Shown: positions 1-5,961 of the stretch, one piece after another
How positions within the stretch are numbered: position 1 is the stretch's first letter
How the letters are laid out: every line of letters starts with the position of its first letter
DNA from: an uncultured Megasphaera sp.
Lineage (GTDB): Bacteria > Bacillota > Negativicutes > Veillonellales > Megasphaeraceae
Reading direction: 5' to 3'
Assembly: GCA_902464195.1 (NCBI GenBank)
Contig: CABQJB010000123.1
Coordinates: 1-5,961, forward strand
Length of the DNA: 5,961 nucleotides
Made by a program: the position numbers and the translations under genes
Notes under the pieces: model-generated
What the model was told of the DNA's origin: nothing
Seen by the model: only the letters and a program-made list of their open reading frames with translations
The model's database searches: none

Positions 1-1356
1 CTCTTTCTCTTTTTCCGGTTCCGGTTTTCGGGTGACGAGGATTTTATCGACCCGCAGGTTATCCATATCCATGACTTCAAAGGTGAAATTTTCCCACTCG
101 TACGTATCGGTTTCCCTGGGGATACGGCCGACGCCATAGGTGATAAGGCCGCCCAGGGTCTTATACAAATCTTCGTCTTCGTCGGGCAAATCGTCTTCGA
201 TATCGAAGAAATCCTTGAACTCTTCGATGGTCAGCAGGCCTTCCATGAGCCATTCGTTGGGCCCGCGCTGAATGATGCGGTTCGCTTCTTCCTTTTTCTC
301 TTCTTCGCCAGCCGGCATGATGCCGACCAGTTCTTCCAGGATATCGTGCAGGGTCAGGATACCGCTGAAATTGCCGTACTCGTCGAGGACGGCGACTTCG
401 TGGACGCTGTGTTCGCGGAAGACGTGGACGACTTTCATGATGTCCATTGATTCGGGAATATAAATCGGCTTGTGGACGCTCTCTTCGACGATGGCCGTCA
501 GGGACACGGTTTTATCCTTGCGGACAGCGGCATAGTATTTCTGAAATATCTCACTGACGGAAATCATGCCGATGAAATCATCCAGGGATCCCCGGCCTAC
601 GGGCAGGGTATTGTGGTTGAAGGCTACCAGTTCCTGCATCATCGTTTCTTCCGGGTCTTCGACGTCGATCCAATCGACCTGGGTCCGGTTGGTCATGATG
701 TCACCGACGTCCATATCGGCCAGGCGGAAGACGCGGTCTACCAATTCCGGCTCTTCTTTTTCAAAGGCCCCGAGTTCGACGCCCTGTTCCAGGAGCAGCT
801 TGATTTCATCTTCCGTAACGGGCAGGACTTCCGGCTTATTGACGCCCATGATCTTCGTGACCACGGCCGTCGACCAGGACAGGATCCATACGACAGGCGT
901 ACAGAGGACGGAAAAATAGAGCATCGGCCGGGCCAGGAGGCAGGCGATTTTTTCCGGTTTGTCGATGGCGATGCGCTTGGGCACGATTTCGCCGAGGATG
1001 ATCGTCAAATAGGTGATGAAGGCGACGATACCCGTCAGGCTGATCGTATAGGCATAATTTTCCAGTCCCGGGATCTTGGCGACGTATTTCGACAAGGGTC
1101 CGGCCATTTCCGTACCGCCGTAGACACCGGTGAGCAGGCTGACCAGGGTGATTCCGAACTGGACCATGGAAAACATCTTATTCGGATTTTCACGAAGTTT
1201 CAGGACAATCGCTGCTGACTTGCTGCCTTCATCGGCCAGGGCTTCCAGCCGGGATTGATGACAGCTGACGATGGCCATTTCCAAGAGGGAAAAGATGCCG
1301 TTGCCAAAAATCAGCAAAATGATGACGAGAAATTGTTTTCCTAGGGAAAACTCCAC
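1..1356 (-). CDS. CNNM/CorC-HlyC family membrane transporter with CBS pair (C-terminus cut by window edge)
   Basis: This is a hemolysin-family (HlyC/CorC, YtfL/YugS-like) integral membrane protein. Relatives are linked to divalent cation or polyamine export, and the substrate here cannot be read from sequence. The visible 452 residues hold an N-terminal CNNM (DUF21) domain at about 1-185. It has hydrophobic segments near 9-30, 62-80, 102-121 and 138-160, the family signature FSLLEMAIVS with HQSRLEAL (23-40), VQFGITLVSLLTG (65-77) and the LGEIVPKR segment (121-128). A CBS pair follows at about 215-345, then a CorC_HlyC C-terminal domain at about 360-445. The frame is open to base 1, ending in a charged Lys/Glu/Pro tail, so only a short tail is probably missing. 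The start is GTG at 1356, with AAGGAG at 1369-1374, a longish 12-base spacing. An in-frame ATT at 1359 would be better spaced but is a rare start. It lies 26 bases after the secreted-protein gene, so it is probably cotranscribed. The family call is firm; the specific function is open. Confidence 0.92.
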   Translation of the reverse strand, partial: MEFSLGKQFLVIILLIFGNGIFSLLEMAIVSCHQSRLEALADEGSKSAAIVLKLRENPNKMFSMVQFGITLVSLLTGVYGGTEMAGPLSKYVAKIPGLENYAYTISLTGIVAFITYLTIILGEIVPKRIAIDKPEKIACLLARPMLYFSVLCTPVVWILSWSTAVVTKIMGVNKPEVLPVTEDEIKLLLEQGVELGAFEKEEPELVDRVFRLADMDVGDIMTNRTQVDWIDVEDPEETMMQELVAFNHNTLPVGRGSLDDFIGMISVSEIFQKYYAAVRKDKTVSLTAIVEESVHKPIYIPESMDIMKVVHVFREHSVHEVAVLDEYGNFSGILTLHDILEELVGIMPAGEEEKKEEANRIIQRGPNEWLMEGLLTIEEFKDFFDIEDDLPDEDEDLYKTLGGLITYGVGRIPRETDTYEWENFTFEVMDMDNLRVDKILVTRKPEPEKEKE

Positions 1357-1382
1357 AATAGATACACACTCCTTTTAAATGG

Positions 1383-2171
1383 TTACCACCAGGGGCCGAC
1401 GCCAATACCGATACCACCGCCGTGGTGGTGCCAGCCGCCGCCCCAGCCGATGCCGATGCCGACGCCGACACTCGGACCGCTATGGGACGGTTCACTCGTA
1501 CGGCGGTCAGCTTCATCGACAATGGTAATCGACTTGGTCACAGTGCGCACAGTGTCACCGATTTTGATGTCGATGACCAAGTCGGTCTTACCGGCTTGCA
1601 TGGGATGAATATTCATTTTTTCCGTAATATCGGCGACTTTCGTATTCAAACTCGTCGCCTTGACGTCATAGGGGACCATCCCCGGTACATGGACGCGGAT
1701 GATGCCGTAACTGCCCAGAGGAATCTTTTTCGGATAGACGACAACTTCGACCTTATCCATGAGCTTTTCCGTATTGCCATAAATCAGGGCCGCATCATCG
1801 CCGGCCTGCAGTTTCCAGGCGCAGCTTTCATCTTTGGCGACGAAATAATTGCCCATGAGGACGTGGGATGCCGTATCATAGGCCTTGACGTGATAGAAGT
1901 AATCGCCGACGACATTCTTGTCGACGCGGAAATAGTAACTGCCAACGAGGCCTGTCGTCTGGGACGGCAGATTTTGCAAAAGCCCCGTCACTTTATCATA
2001 GGTACTCCCTTTGAGGATATAAAAATCGTCCAGGTTCTTGACATTGACCGTCGGGTCGGTCAGGACGACGGCAGCTGCCGGCTCCGCCTTGGCGGGCTCA
2101 TCGGCAGCGAAGGCTGTCAGACTCGATACGCTGATACAAAGTGCTCCTAAAAGGATCTGCCACTTTTTCAT
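1383..2171 (-). CDS. Exported protein with Ig-like (BIG2-type) domain and Gly/His/Trp-rich C-terminal tail, function unknown
   Basis: I do not recognise a named family. The 262-residue product starts with a classic signal peptide: M-K-K, a hydrophobic core at about 5-20, then TAFA followed by AD. Signal peptidase I cleavage is expected after residue 22 or 23. C12 does not sit in a convincing lipobox. A short Ala/Pro/Glu stretch (24-36) leads into a beta-rich region (41-140) rich in Tyr, Phe and Val. Residues about 141-219 resemble a bacterial Ig-like BIG2 fold: a T-x-V-A-x-I stretch, then the QAGKTDLVI strand and a final T-K-S-I-T-I-V. The end (232-262) is almost only Gly, Val, Ile, Trp and His. 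ATG at 2171 is preferred over the adjacent in-frame TTG at 2174, because the strong GGGGGAGGG ribosome site (2178-2186) lies 6 bases before the ATG. It follows the aminotransferase by 32 bases and precedes the CNNM/CorC gene by 26. Export is well supported; the domain call is by eye; no function is inferred. Confidence 0.85.
   Translation of the reverse strand: MKKWQILLGALCISVSSLTAFAADEPAKAEPAAAVVLTDPTVNVKNLDDFYILKGSTYDKVTGLLQNLPSQTTGLVGSYYFRVDKNVVGDYFYHVKAYDTASHVLMGNYFVAKDESCAWKLQAGDDAALIYGNTEKLMDKVEVVVYPKKIPLGSYGIIRVHVPGMVPYDVKATSLNTKVADITEKMNIHPMQAGKTDLVIDIKIGDTVRTVTKSITIVDEADRRTSEPSHSGPSVGVGIGIGWGGGWHHHGGGIGIGVGPWW
1413..1429. repeat. Perfect inverted repeat in the HHHGGG-coding stretch
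   Basis: Arms ACCACC (1413-1418) and GGTGGT (1424-1429) are perfect complements around a 5-base loop. They lie inside the coding sequence of the secreted protein where CAC and GGT codons meet (HHHGG). The pairing is a likely by-product of complementary His and Gly codons. No T-run follows, so it is not an intrinsic terminator. Confidence 0.5.
1446..1469. repeat. Four tandem GCCGAY hexamers coding Val-Gly/Ile-Gly dipeptides
   Basis: Four consecutive hexamers (GCCGAT, GCCGAT, GCCGAC, GCCGAC on the plus strand) encode the VGVGIGIG stretch of the secreted protein (residues 235-242). Loss or gain of a hexamer by slippage would stay in frame and change the length of the Gly-rich tail by two residues. 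Confidence 0.7.
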
Positions 2172-2189
2172 CAAAATCCCTCCCCCTGA

Positions 2190-2202
2190 TTGCCATAGGC
2201 AA
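2190..2202. repeat. Small perfect hairpin between aminotransferase stop and secreted-protein ribosome site
   Basis: On the transcribed strand, TTGCC and GGCAA flank a 3-base loop (TAT), with one possible G-U pair outside. The hairpin begins one base after the aminotransferase TAA and ends just before the GGGGGAGGG ribosome site of the next gene. There is no U-tract, so it is not an intrinsic terminator. It could be an mRNA processing or stability element, or chance. Confidence 0.35.
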
Positions 2203-2203
2203 C

Positions 2204-3364
2204 TTACTTTTTCAAGATAGAAATATTTTCGAGCCGTTCCATCGCCTTTTCCAGGGTTTCATCGCGGACGGCGAATTGCAGCCGTGCCAGATGATGGACC
2301 GGTTCGATGAAGAACGTCGAAGCCGGTACTAAGGCGACGCCGACTTTTTCTGCCAGGTCCCGGCAGAACGCTTCATCGTCGTCATAGCCATAGCTGCCGA
2401 TATCGACGAGCATATAGAAGGCCCCTTGCGGCACATTATGGCCGATGCCGATGTCATCGAGGCACTTCATGACAAAATCCCGCTTGCGCGTATACATGGC
2501 CCGCAGGCCGTCGTAATAGTCCCGGCCGAAGCGAAGCCCGGTCACGGCCGCTTCCTGAAGCGGACTGGGTGCACTGATGGTCAGGTAGACGTGAAGCTTC
2601 TTGATAGCATCCGTCAGAGCCGGCGATGCGAAAATATAGCCCAGACGCCAGCCCGTGATGGAATAGGTCTTGGACAGAGAGCCACAGCAGAGCGTCCGTT
2701 CATACATACCGGGCAGAGTCGAAAAATACGTATACTTCGTCGGTTCGTAGATGATGTGTTCATAGACCTCATCGACGACGACGAAGGTGTCGTACTTTTC
2801 GACCAGGCCGGCAATAATCATCAGCTCTTCCCGGGAGAATACCTTGCCGCACGGATTGGACGGATTGCAGAAGAAAATCGCTTTCGGATGCTGCTTGAAA
2901 GCCGCTTCCAATTCATCAGCATCAAAGGTATAGTCCGGTTCGCGGAGCGATACATAAATCGGCTCGGCCCCGCAGAGCAGGGCGTCCGTACTGTAGGCTT
3001 CATAAAAAGGCGAAAATAGGATGACTTTATCGCCAGGGTCGACGAGGGTCATCATGGCCGCCATGAGTGCTTCCGTCCCGCCGCAGGTGACGACGACTTC
3101 CCGTTCGGGATCGATGGTCTGGCCCGTGAACATGCGGCGGCAGTCGGCCATGGCCTGGCGCAGATTGGCTGCGCCATTATCCATGCTGTATTGGTGCGGT
3201 CCGGCCTGAGCCACTTCGCTGAGGCGGTCGCGCATGGCCTGGGGCGGCGGAAAGTCCGGAAAGCCTTCGGCCAGATTGATGGCGCCGCAGGCTTCTGCCA
3301 CTTTTGACATGCGGGCAATGACGGAATCAGTGAATAAGTCTATTTTTCGGGAAATGTCCGGCAT
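2204..3364 (-). CDS. PLP-dependent class I/II aminotransferase (methionine/kynurenine-glutamine transaminase-like)
   Basis: This is a cytoplasmic fold-type I aminotransferase of 386 residues, normal for the family, which moves an amino group between an amino acid and a 2-oxo acid. Visible signatures are INLAEGFPDFPPP (29-41), the phosphate/cofactor loop GGTEA (95-99), Y121 stacking on the PLP ring, NPSNPCGK (167-174) with N170, DEVYEH (198-203) with D198 binding the pyridine nitrogen and Y201, and the catalytic lysine in SLSKTYSITGWRLGY (K232, with R240). A substrate carboxylate-binding Arg sits in ARLQFAV (R361). The opening motif and overall pattern resemble E. coli YbdL (methionine aminotransferase) and kynurenine/glutamine transaminases more than aspartate aminotransferase; PatA- or MtnE-like roles are alternatives. 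Ten cysteines are present. ATG at 3364 follows an AGGAGGG site (3368-3374), and only 11 bases separate it from the gyrB stop, so it should be cotranscribed and probably coupled with gyrB. The family is certain; the substrate is not. Confidence 0.93.
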   Translation of the reverse strand: MPDISRKIDLFTDSVIARMSKVAEACGAINLAEGFPDFPPPQAMRDRLSEVAQAGPHQYSMDNGAANLRQAMADCRRMFTGQTIDPEREVVVTCGGTEALMAAMMTLVDPGDKVILFSPFYEAYSTDALLCGAEPIYVSLREPDYTFDADELEAAFKQHPKAIFFCNPSNPCGKVFSREELMIIAGLVEKYDTFVVVDEVYEHIIYEPTKYTYFSTLPGMYERTLCCGSLSKTYSITGWRLGYIFASPALTDAIKKLHVYLTISAPSPLQEAAVTGLRFGRDYYDGLRAMYTRKRDFVMKCLDDIGIGHNVPQGAFYMLVDIGSYGYDDDEAFCRDLAEKVGVALVPASTFFIEPVHHLARLQFAVRDETLEKAMERLENISILKK

Positions 3365-3375
3365 AGGCCCTCCTC

Positions 3376-5295
3376 TTACAAGTCCAGATTGCGGACTTTC
3401 TTGGCATTTTCTTCAATGAACTTGCGCCGTGGTTCGACTTTGTCGCCCATGAGGACCGAGAAAATGCGGTCCGCTTCAGCGGCGTCTTCCAGTTCGACTT
3501 TGAGCATGGTCCGGTTTGCCGGGTCCATCGTCGTTTCCCAGAGCTGTTCCGGGTTCATTTCGCCCAGGCCTTTATACCGCTGGACGACGACATTGTTGTT
3601 GTCGCGGCCCAATTCATCGAGCTTGGCCTGCATCGATTCGTCCGTATAGAAGTACCAGACCTGTTTGCCCTTGCGTACCTGATAGAGCGGCGGCTGGGCG
3701 ATATAGACGTGGCCATCTGTGATGAGGGGCTTCATGAAACGGTAGAAGAAGGTCAGGAGCAGCGTCCGGATGTGGGCGCCGTCGACGTCGGCATCGGTCA
3801 TGATGATGATCTTATCATAACGGCGTTTGCTCAAGTCGAATTCCTGGCCGATGCCCGTACCGAAGGCAGTGATCATGGAACGGATTTCATCGTTGGCCAG
3901 GATCTTGTCGAGGCGGGCCTTTTCGACGTTGATGATCTTGCCGCGCAGGGGCAGGATGGCCTGGAAACGGCGGTCACGGCCCTGTTTGGCGCTGCCGCCA
4001 GCCGAATCACCTTCGACCAGGTAGATTTCCGTCTGGTCCGGATTCTTTTCCGAGCAGTCCGCCAGTTTCCCAGGCAGGCTGCTGATTTCCAGGGCGTTCT
4101 TGCGGCGCGTCAATTCCCGGGCACGGCGGGCGGCCTGGCGGGCACGGGATGCGGAAATGGTCTTATTGATGATGGCCTTGGCTTCGGCCGGATGTTCTTC
4201 AAAGAATTCTTTCAGCCCGTCGGAAACGATGTTGTCGACGATGCCCTTGACTTCGCTGTTGCCCAGCTTGGTCTTGGTCTGGCCTTCGAACTGCGGTTCC
4301 CGTACCTTGACGCTGATGACGGCCGTCAGGCCTTCGCGGACATCTTCGCCGGACAAGTTGTCTTCATTTTCTTTGATAATGCCGGCACTGCGGCCATAAT
4401 CGTTGATCGTACGCGTCAGGCCGGAGCGGAAGCCGCTCAGATGCGTGCCCCCTTCTTCGGTGAAGATATCGTTGACGAAGGTCAGGATATTTTCACTGTA
4501 GCCGTCGTTATACTGCATGGCAATGTCGACGATGACCTTGTTCTTTTCGCCGTCGACGTTGATGACCGTCGGATTGACGGCCTGATGGCTTTCATTGAGG
4601 AATTCGACGAACGACGTCAGACCGCCTTCATAACAGTAGACTTCGCTCTTGCCTTCACCGCGTTTATCCGTCAAGGTGATGTGCAGGCCTTTATTGAGGA
4701 AAGCCAGTTCGCGCAGGCGCGTCTTCAAGGTATTGAAGTCATAGACCGTGTCCGGGAAGATTTCATGGTCCGGCTTGAAAGAAACTTTCGTCCCCGTTTC
4801 TTCGCCCGCTTCCAGAGGACGTACCTTCCGGAGCGGCTGGTCTGTCACGCCGCGGGTGAAGGAGATGTCCCATAAATAGCCATCGCGTTTGACCTGGACC
4901 TTCGTCCAGACACTGAGGGCGTTGACGACGGAAATACCGACACCGTGGAGGCCGCCGGAAATGGGATAGCCGTCGCCGCCGAATTTCCCGCCGGCATGGA
5001 GGACCGTCAGGACGACTTCGACAGCGGGCTTGCCGATTTTATGCATGGCCACCGGGATGCCACGGCCATTATCGACGACAGTGATGCTGTTGTCTTCCTG
5101 GATAGTGACTTCGATGTGTGTACAATAACCGGCCAAAGCTTCGTCGATACTGTTATCGACGACTTCGTAGACCAGATGATGAAGGCCCCGTGTCGATGTA
5201 CTGCCGATGTACATCCCAGGCCGTTTGCGGACGGCTTCCAGGCCTTCCAATACTTGAATCTGTTCGGCACCATATCTAGCTTTGTCTTTCGACAT
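3376..5295 (-). CDS. gyrB: DNA gyrase subunit B
   Basis: GyrB is the ATPase subunit of the gyrase A2B2 complex, which introduces negative supercoils. The 639 residues match the short Firmicute form (B. subtilis GyrB is about 638), without the large insert of enterobacterial GyrB. Domains in order: GHKL ATPase at about 1-220, with EVVDNSIDEALAG (E44 general base, N48 for Mg), DNGRGIP (D75) and GGLHGVG (114-120); transducer at about 221-400, with the switch-lysine loop QTKTKLGNSE (K344); TOPRIM with EGDSAGGSAKQGRDR (E428) and the metal aspartates of TDADVDGAH (D501, D503, D505); then the GyrA-contacting C-terminus with QRYKGLGEM and an RRKFIEENA ending typical of GyrB rather than ParE. The position equivalent to E. 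coli K447 is R451 (PLRGKI), as in B. subtilis; D430 and the aminocoumarin-contact Arg (R137) are kept. ATG at 5295 is chosen; an in-frame TTG at 5307 abuts the ribosome site and is too close. One conserved loop reads NDIFT instead of the usual NNINT (275-279). Confidence 0.98.
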   Translation of the reverse strand: MSKDKARYGAEQIQVLEGLEAVRKRPGMYIGSTSTRGLHHLVYEVVDNSIDEALAGYCTHIEVTIQEDNSITVVDNGRGIPVAMHKIGKPAVEVVLTVLHAGGKFGGDGYPISGGLHGVGISVVNALSVWTKVQVKRDGYLWDISFTRGVTDQPLRKVRPLEAGEETGTKVSFKPDHEIFPDTVYDFNTLKTRLRELAFLNKGLHITLTDKRGEGKSEVYCYEGGLTSFVEFLNESHQAVNPTVINVDGEKNKVIVDIAMQYNDGYSENILTFVNDIFTEEGGTHLSGFRSGLTRTINDYGRSAGIIKENEDNLSGEDVREGLTAVISVKVREPQFEGQTKTKLGNSEVKGIVDNIVSDGLKEFFEEHPAEAKAIINKTISASRARQAARRARELTRRKNALEISSLPGKLADCSEKNPDQTEIYLVEGDSAGGSAKQGRDRRFQAILPLRGKIINVEKARLDKILANDEIRSMITAFGTGIGQEFDLSKRRYDKIIIMTDADVDGAHIRTLLLTFFYRFMKPLITDGHVYIAQPPLYQVRKGKQVWYFYTDESMQAKLDELGRDNNNVVVQRYKGLGEMNPEQLWETTMDPANRTMLKVELEDAAEADRIFSVLMGDKVEPRRKFIEENAKKVRNLDL

Positions 5296-5312
5296 AGAGA
5301 TTCTCAACTCCT
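5296..5312 (-). promoter_or_regulatory. gyrB ribosome-binding site with long spacer, decides the start
   Basis: AGGAG (5308-5312) lies 12 bases before the ATG at 5295 and directly touches the alternative TTG at 5307, which excludes the TTG. The spacer holds a short symmetric element (GAGAATCTC) that could fold into a tiny 3-pair stem and shorten the effective distance. The downstream CNNM/CorC gene also shows a 12-base spacing. Confidence 0.6.
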
Positions 5313-5327
5313 GTTTCTTGCAATTTT

Positions 5328-5338
5328 AATGATTCATT
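5328..5338. repeat. 11-base palindrome in the gyrB leader
   Basis: AATGA and TCATT form a perfect inverted repeat around one base. It lies in the AT-rich leader about 20 bases downstream of the -10 element, where a repressor could block transcription. The size is small for an operator and the region is AT-rich, so chance is a serious alternative. Confidence 0.25.
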
Positions 5339-5356
5339 TAGGCAATCTAACACTTT

Positions 5357-5385
5357 ATTATAACGTAAAATCAAACATTTTTGAA
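5357..5385 (-). promoter_or_regulatory. Sigma-A type promoter for gyrB
   Basis: On the minus strand a consensus -10 TATAAT (5357-5362) is preceded by a 17-base spacer and the -35 hexamer TTCAAA (5380-5385), which matches TTGACA at 4 of 6 positions. Transcription would start near 5350 and give a leader of about 55 bases before gyrB. The -35 element and most of the spacer lie over the last codons and stop of the RemB-like gene. The region is clearly more AT-rich than its surroundings. It probably lets gyrB and the genes behind it be expressed independently of the upstream genes. Confidence 0.75.
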
Positions 5386-5634
5386 TACATACCTTGCCGG
5401 GTGCAGGCACTTCTGATAGCGCCGGACCATGGTCTCGCCCGTGACCGGCAGGGCAAAGACACGCTCTCCCGTGACGACCAGGCAGCGCCAGGCCGTTTCC
5501 GGTATCCCGTCGACGGCGACGAGGGGAAGGGCGAAATGCCGGCAGACCGAACGGCCCTGATGGCCTGCCAGGTTAACGATGGCTACGACGTCGCCAGCAT
5601 AGATGGAGAGATTACGGCTCAGATGGAGATACAT
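5371..5634 (-). CDS. remB: RemB/YaaB-like (DUF370 family) regulatory protein
   Basis: This 87-residue protein resembles B. subtilis RemB (YaaB, 81 residues), a RemA-related protein acting on extracellular-matrix gene expression. It begins MYLHL, as RemB begins MYIHL, continues with the DVVAIVNL strand (15-22; RemB has DIVAIFD), and carries LPLVAVDGIPETAWRCLVVT (36-55), which parallels the V-x-Y-V-N-G-T-P-K-S-I-V-V-T segment of RemB. It ends in a basic stretch near MVRRYQK. Its position directly upstream of gyrB is the classical remB place between recF and gyrB, which strengthens the call. ATG at 5632-5634 is supported by AAGGA (5640-5644) five bases upstream. The same frame stays open upstream to 5805, but that part is only the shadow of the preceding gene, in another frame. 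The start overlaps the preceding gene by 23 bases. The gyrB promoter sits over its stop codon. Divergence from Bacillus RemB is considerable, so the exact role is inferred. Confidence 0.75.
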   Translation of the reverse strand: MYLHLSRNLSIYAGDVVAIVNLAGHQGRSVCRHFALPLVAVDGIPETAWRCLVVTGERVFALPVTGETMVRRYQKCLHPARYVFKNV

Positions 5635-5961
5635 AGTCGTCCTTCTTTCTGTATTTGGCAACGAGGTTCTCGATGAATTTCGGCGGGATATCGCCGGGGA
5701 CGCGGCGGGTGATGAGCATGGCCAGAGTAAAATCATCGGCTGCCGTATCGTATTCATAATATACTTTTTCAATATACGTATAGATGAGGTTGCGGCGGAC
5801 CTCATTGTAAGCCTGTTCTTCAGCCGCTGCCGTCACGGCCGTCTTCAGATAGCCGGCCACGGCCTCCCACGACAGCCAGGGCATATCGTCGAGGTAAGCG
5901 CGTATCTGCCGCTTCAAGGCCTGCCGGGCCTCGCTGCGGCAAAAGAGGCACTCCCTTTCGC
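5612..5961 (-). CDS. Unrecognised protein with CxxC motif, N-terminus cut by window edge
   Basis: I do not recognise this gene. Its frame is open from the right edge to the TAA at 5612, giving at least 116 residues. Near the edge it reads ECLFCRSEARQALKRQI, a CxxC pair that could be half of a zinc site or a redox pair. Next come a Trp-rich SWEAVAGYLK stretch and a long, probably helical region rich in Ala, Glu and Tyr. It ends with IPPKFIENLVAKYRKKDD. A TTG at 5917 could serve as a start, but no convincing ribosome site precedes it and the frame continues upstream past the Cys pair, so I treat the gene as partial. No signal peptide or membrane segment is visible in this part. The place before remB is often taken by recF or by a DUF721/DciA gene; the sequence fits neither clearly. 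The 23-base overlap with the RemB-like gene, whose ribosome site lies inside this gene, suggests translational coupling. Confidence 0.7.
   Translation of the reverse strand, partial: ERECLFCRSEARQALKRQIRAYLDDMPWLSWEAVAGYLKTAVTAAAEEQAYNEVRRNLIYTYIEKVYYEYDTAADDFTLAMLITRRVPGDIPPKFIENLVAKYRKKDDYVSPSEP

Noticed and set aside
59..67. DnaA-box-like TTATCCATA
   Set aside because: A single imperfect copy inside the CNNM/CorC coding sequence, with only scattered similar words elsewhere. There is no cluster in an AT-rich gap, so no origin is claimed.
472..1218. 248-codon plus-strand open frame opposite the CNNM/CorC gene
   Set aside because: Same reason: it is a complement of a clear conserved gene, with low-complexity Asp/Gly/His-rich translation and no ribosome site. 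The plus frame at 1422-2150 opposite the secreted protein is rejected likewise.
1413..1429. GC-rich inverted repeat considered as a terminator
   Set aside because: It lies inside coding sequence, has no following U-run, and is explained by His/Gly codon complementarity.
3709..4875. 388-codon open frame on the plus strand opposite gyrB
   Set aside because: It is the exact complement of well-conserved gyrB coding sequence. Its length follows from codon bias (few TTA, CTA and TCA codons in gyrB), and the translation is an Asp/Phe/Ala-rich shadow without a family pattern.
5320..5331. Three-codon leader ORF (M-N-H-stop) before gyrB
   Set aside because: No ribosome site precedes it and no attenuator structure accompanies it, so it is likely chance.
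5635..5805. N-terminal extension of the RemB-like frame to 144 residues
   Set aside because: The extra 57 residues are Ser/Arg-rich shadow of the overlapping upstream gene. RemB proteins are about 80-90 residues and begin with MYIHL/MYLHL, and a ribosome site precedes that ATG.
5612..5961. Assignment of the partial gene to DUF721/DciA
   Set aside because: A W-x-x-V-A-G stretch recalls DciA, but the beta-strand region that should follow is missing and the rest looks helical, with a CxxC motif not expected there.
1..5961. Search for a novel defence, mobile or RNA-based system
   Set aside because: No transposase, recombinase, phage, CRISPR repeat, tRNA or rRNA-like sequence was seen on either strand. 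The genes are compact, co-directed and mostly conserved housekeeping or envelope functions.

Overview
This window is a chromosomal, mainly housekeeping segment. Every convincing gene lies on the minus strand, so transcription runs from high to low coordinates. The order in transcription direction is: an unrecognised partial gene, a RemB/YaaB-like gene, gyrB, a class I aminotransferase, a secreted Ig-like protein with a Gly/His-rich tail, and a CNNM/CorC-HlyC family membrane protein that runs off the left edge. RemB next to gyrB is the arrangement known from the dnaA-dnaN-recF-remB-gyrB origin region of Firmicutes. The GyrB is a short (639-residue) Bacillus-like form. Together with moderately high GC and a Gly-rich exported protein, this suggests a Firmicute, possibly of the Negativicutes (Megasphaera-like). 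The phylum-level call is fairly safe; the class and genus are inference.

Region 5961-5371: an open frame with a CxxC motif enters from the right edge. Its end overlaps the remB start by 23 bases, so the two are probably translationally coupled. The 3' end of remB carries a good sigma-A type promoter (TTCAAA, 17 bases, TATAAT) that should drive gyrB from an AT-rich leader of about 55 bases. Region 5295-3376 is gyrB. The aminotransferase starts 11 bases after the gyrB stop, in the place where gyrA commonly sits. The secreted protein follows after 32 bases and the CNNM/CorC protein after a further 26. No terminator is visible anywhere between these genes, so gyrB and the three genes after it look like one transcription unit.

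Functionally, GyrB is the ATPase subunit of DNA gyrase and RemB is a small regulator related to biofilm matrix control. The aminotransferase is probably an amino-acid/2-oxoacid transaminase of the methionine/kynurenine-glutamine group. The last two genes encode an exported protein of unknown role and an inner-membrane CNNM-type transporter. I see no mobile element, CRISPR array, RNA gene, phage gene or defence system. The less ordinary items are the unknown gene before remB, the mirror-symmetric Gly-rich tail, an atypical conserved-loop sequence in GyrB, and the neighbourhood of gyrB without gyrA.
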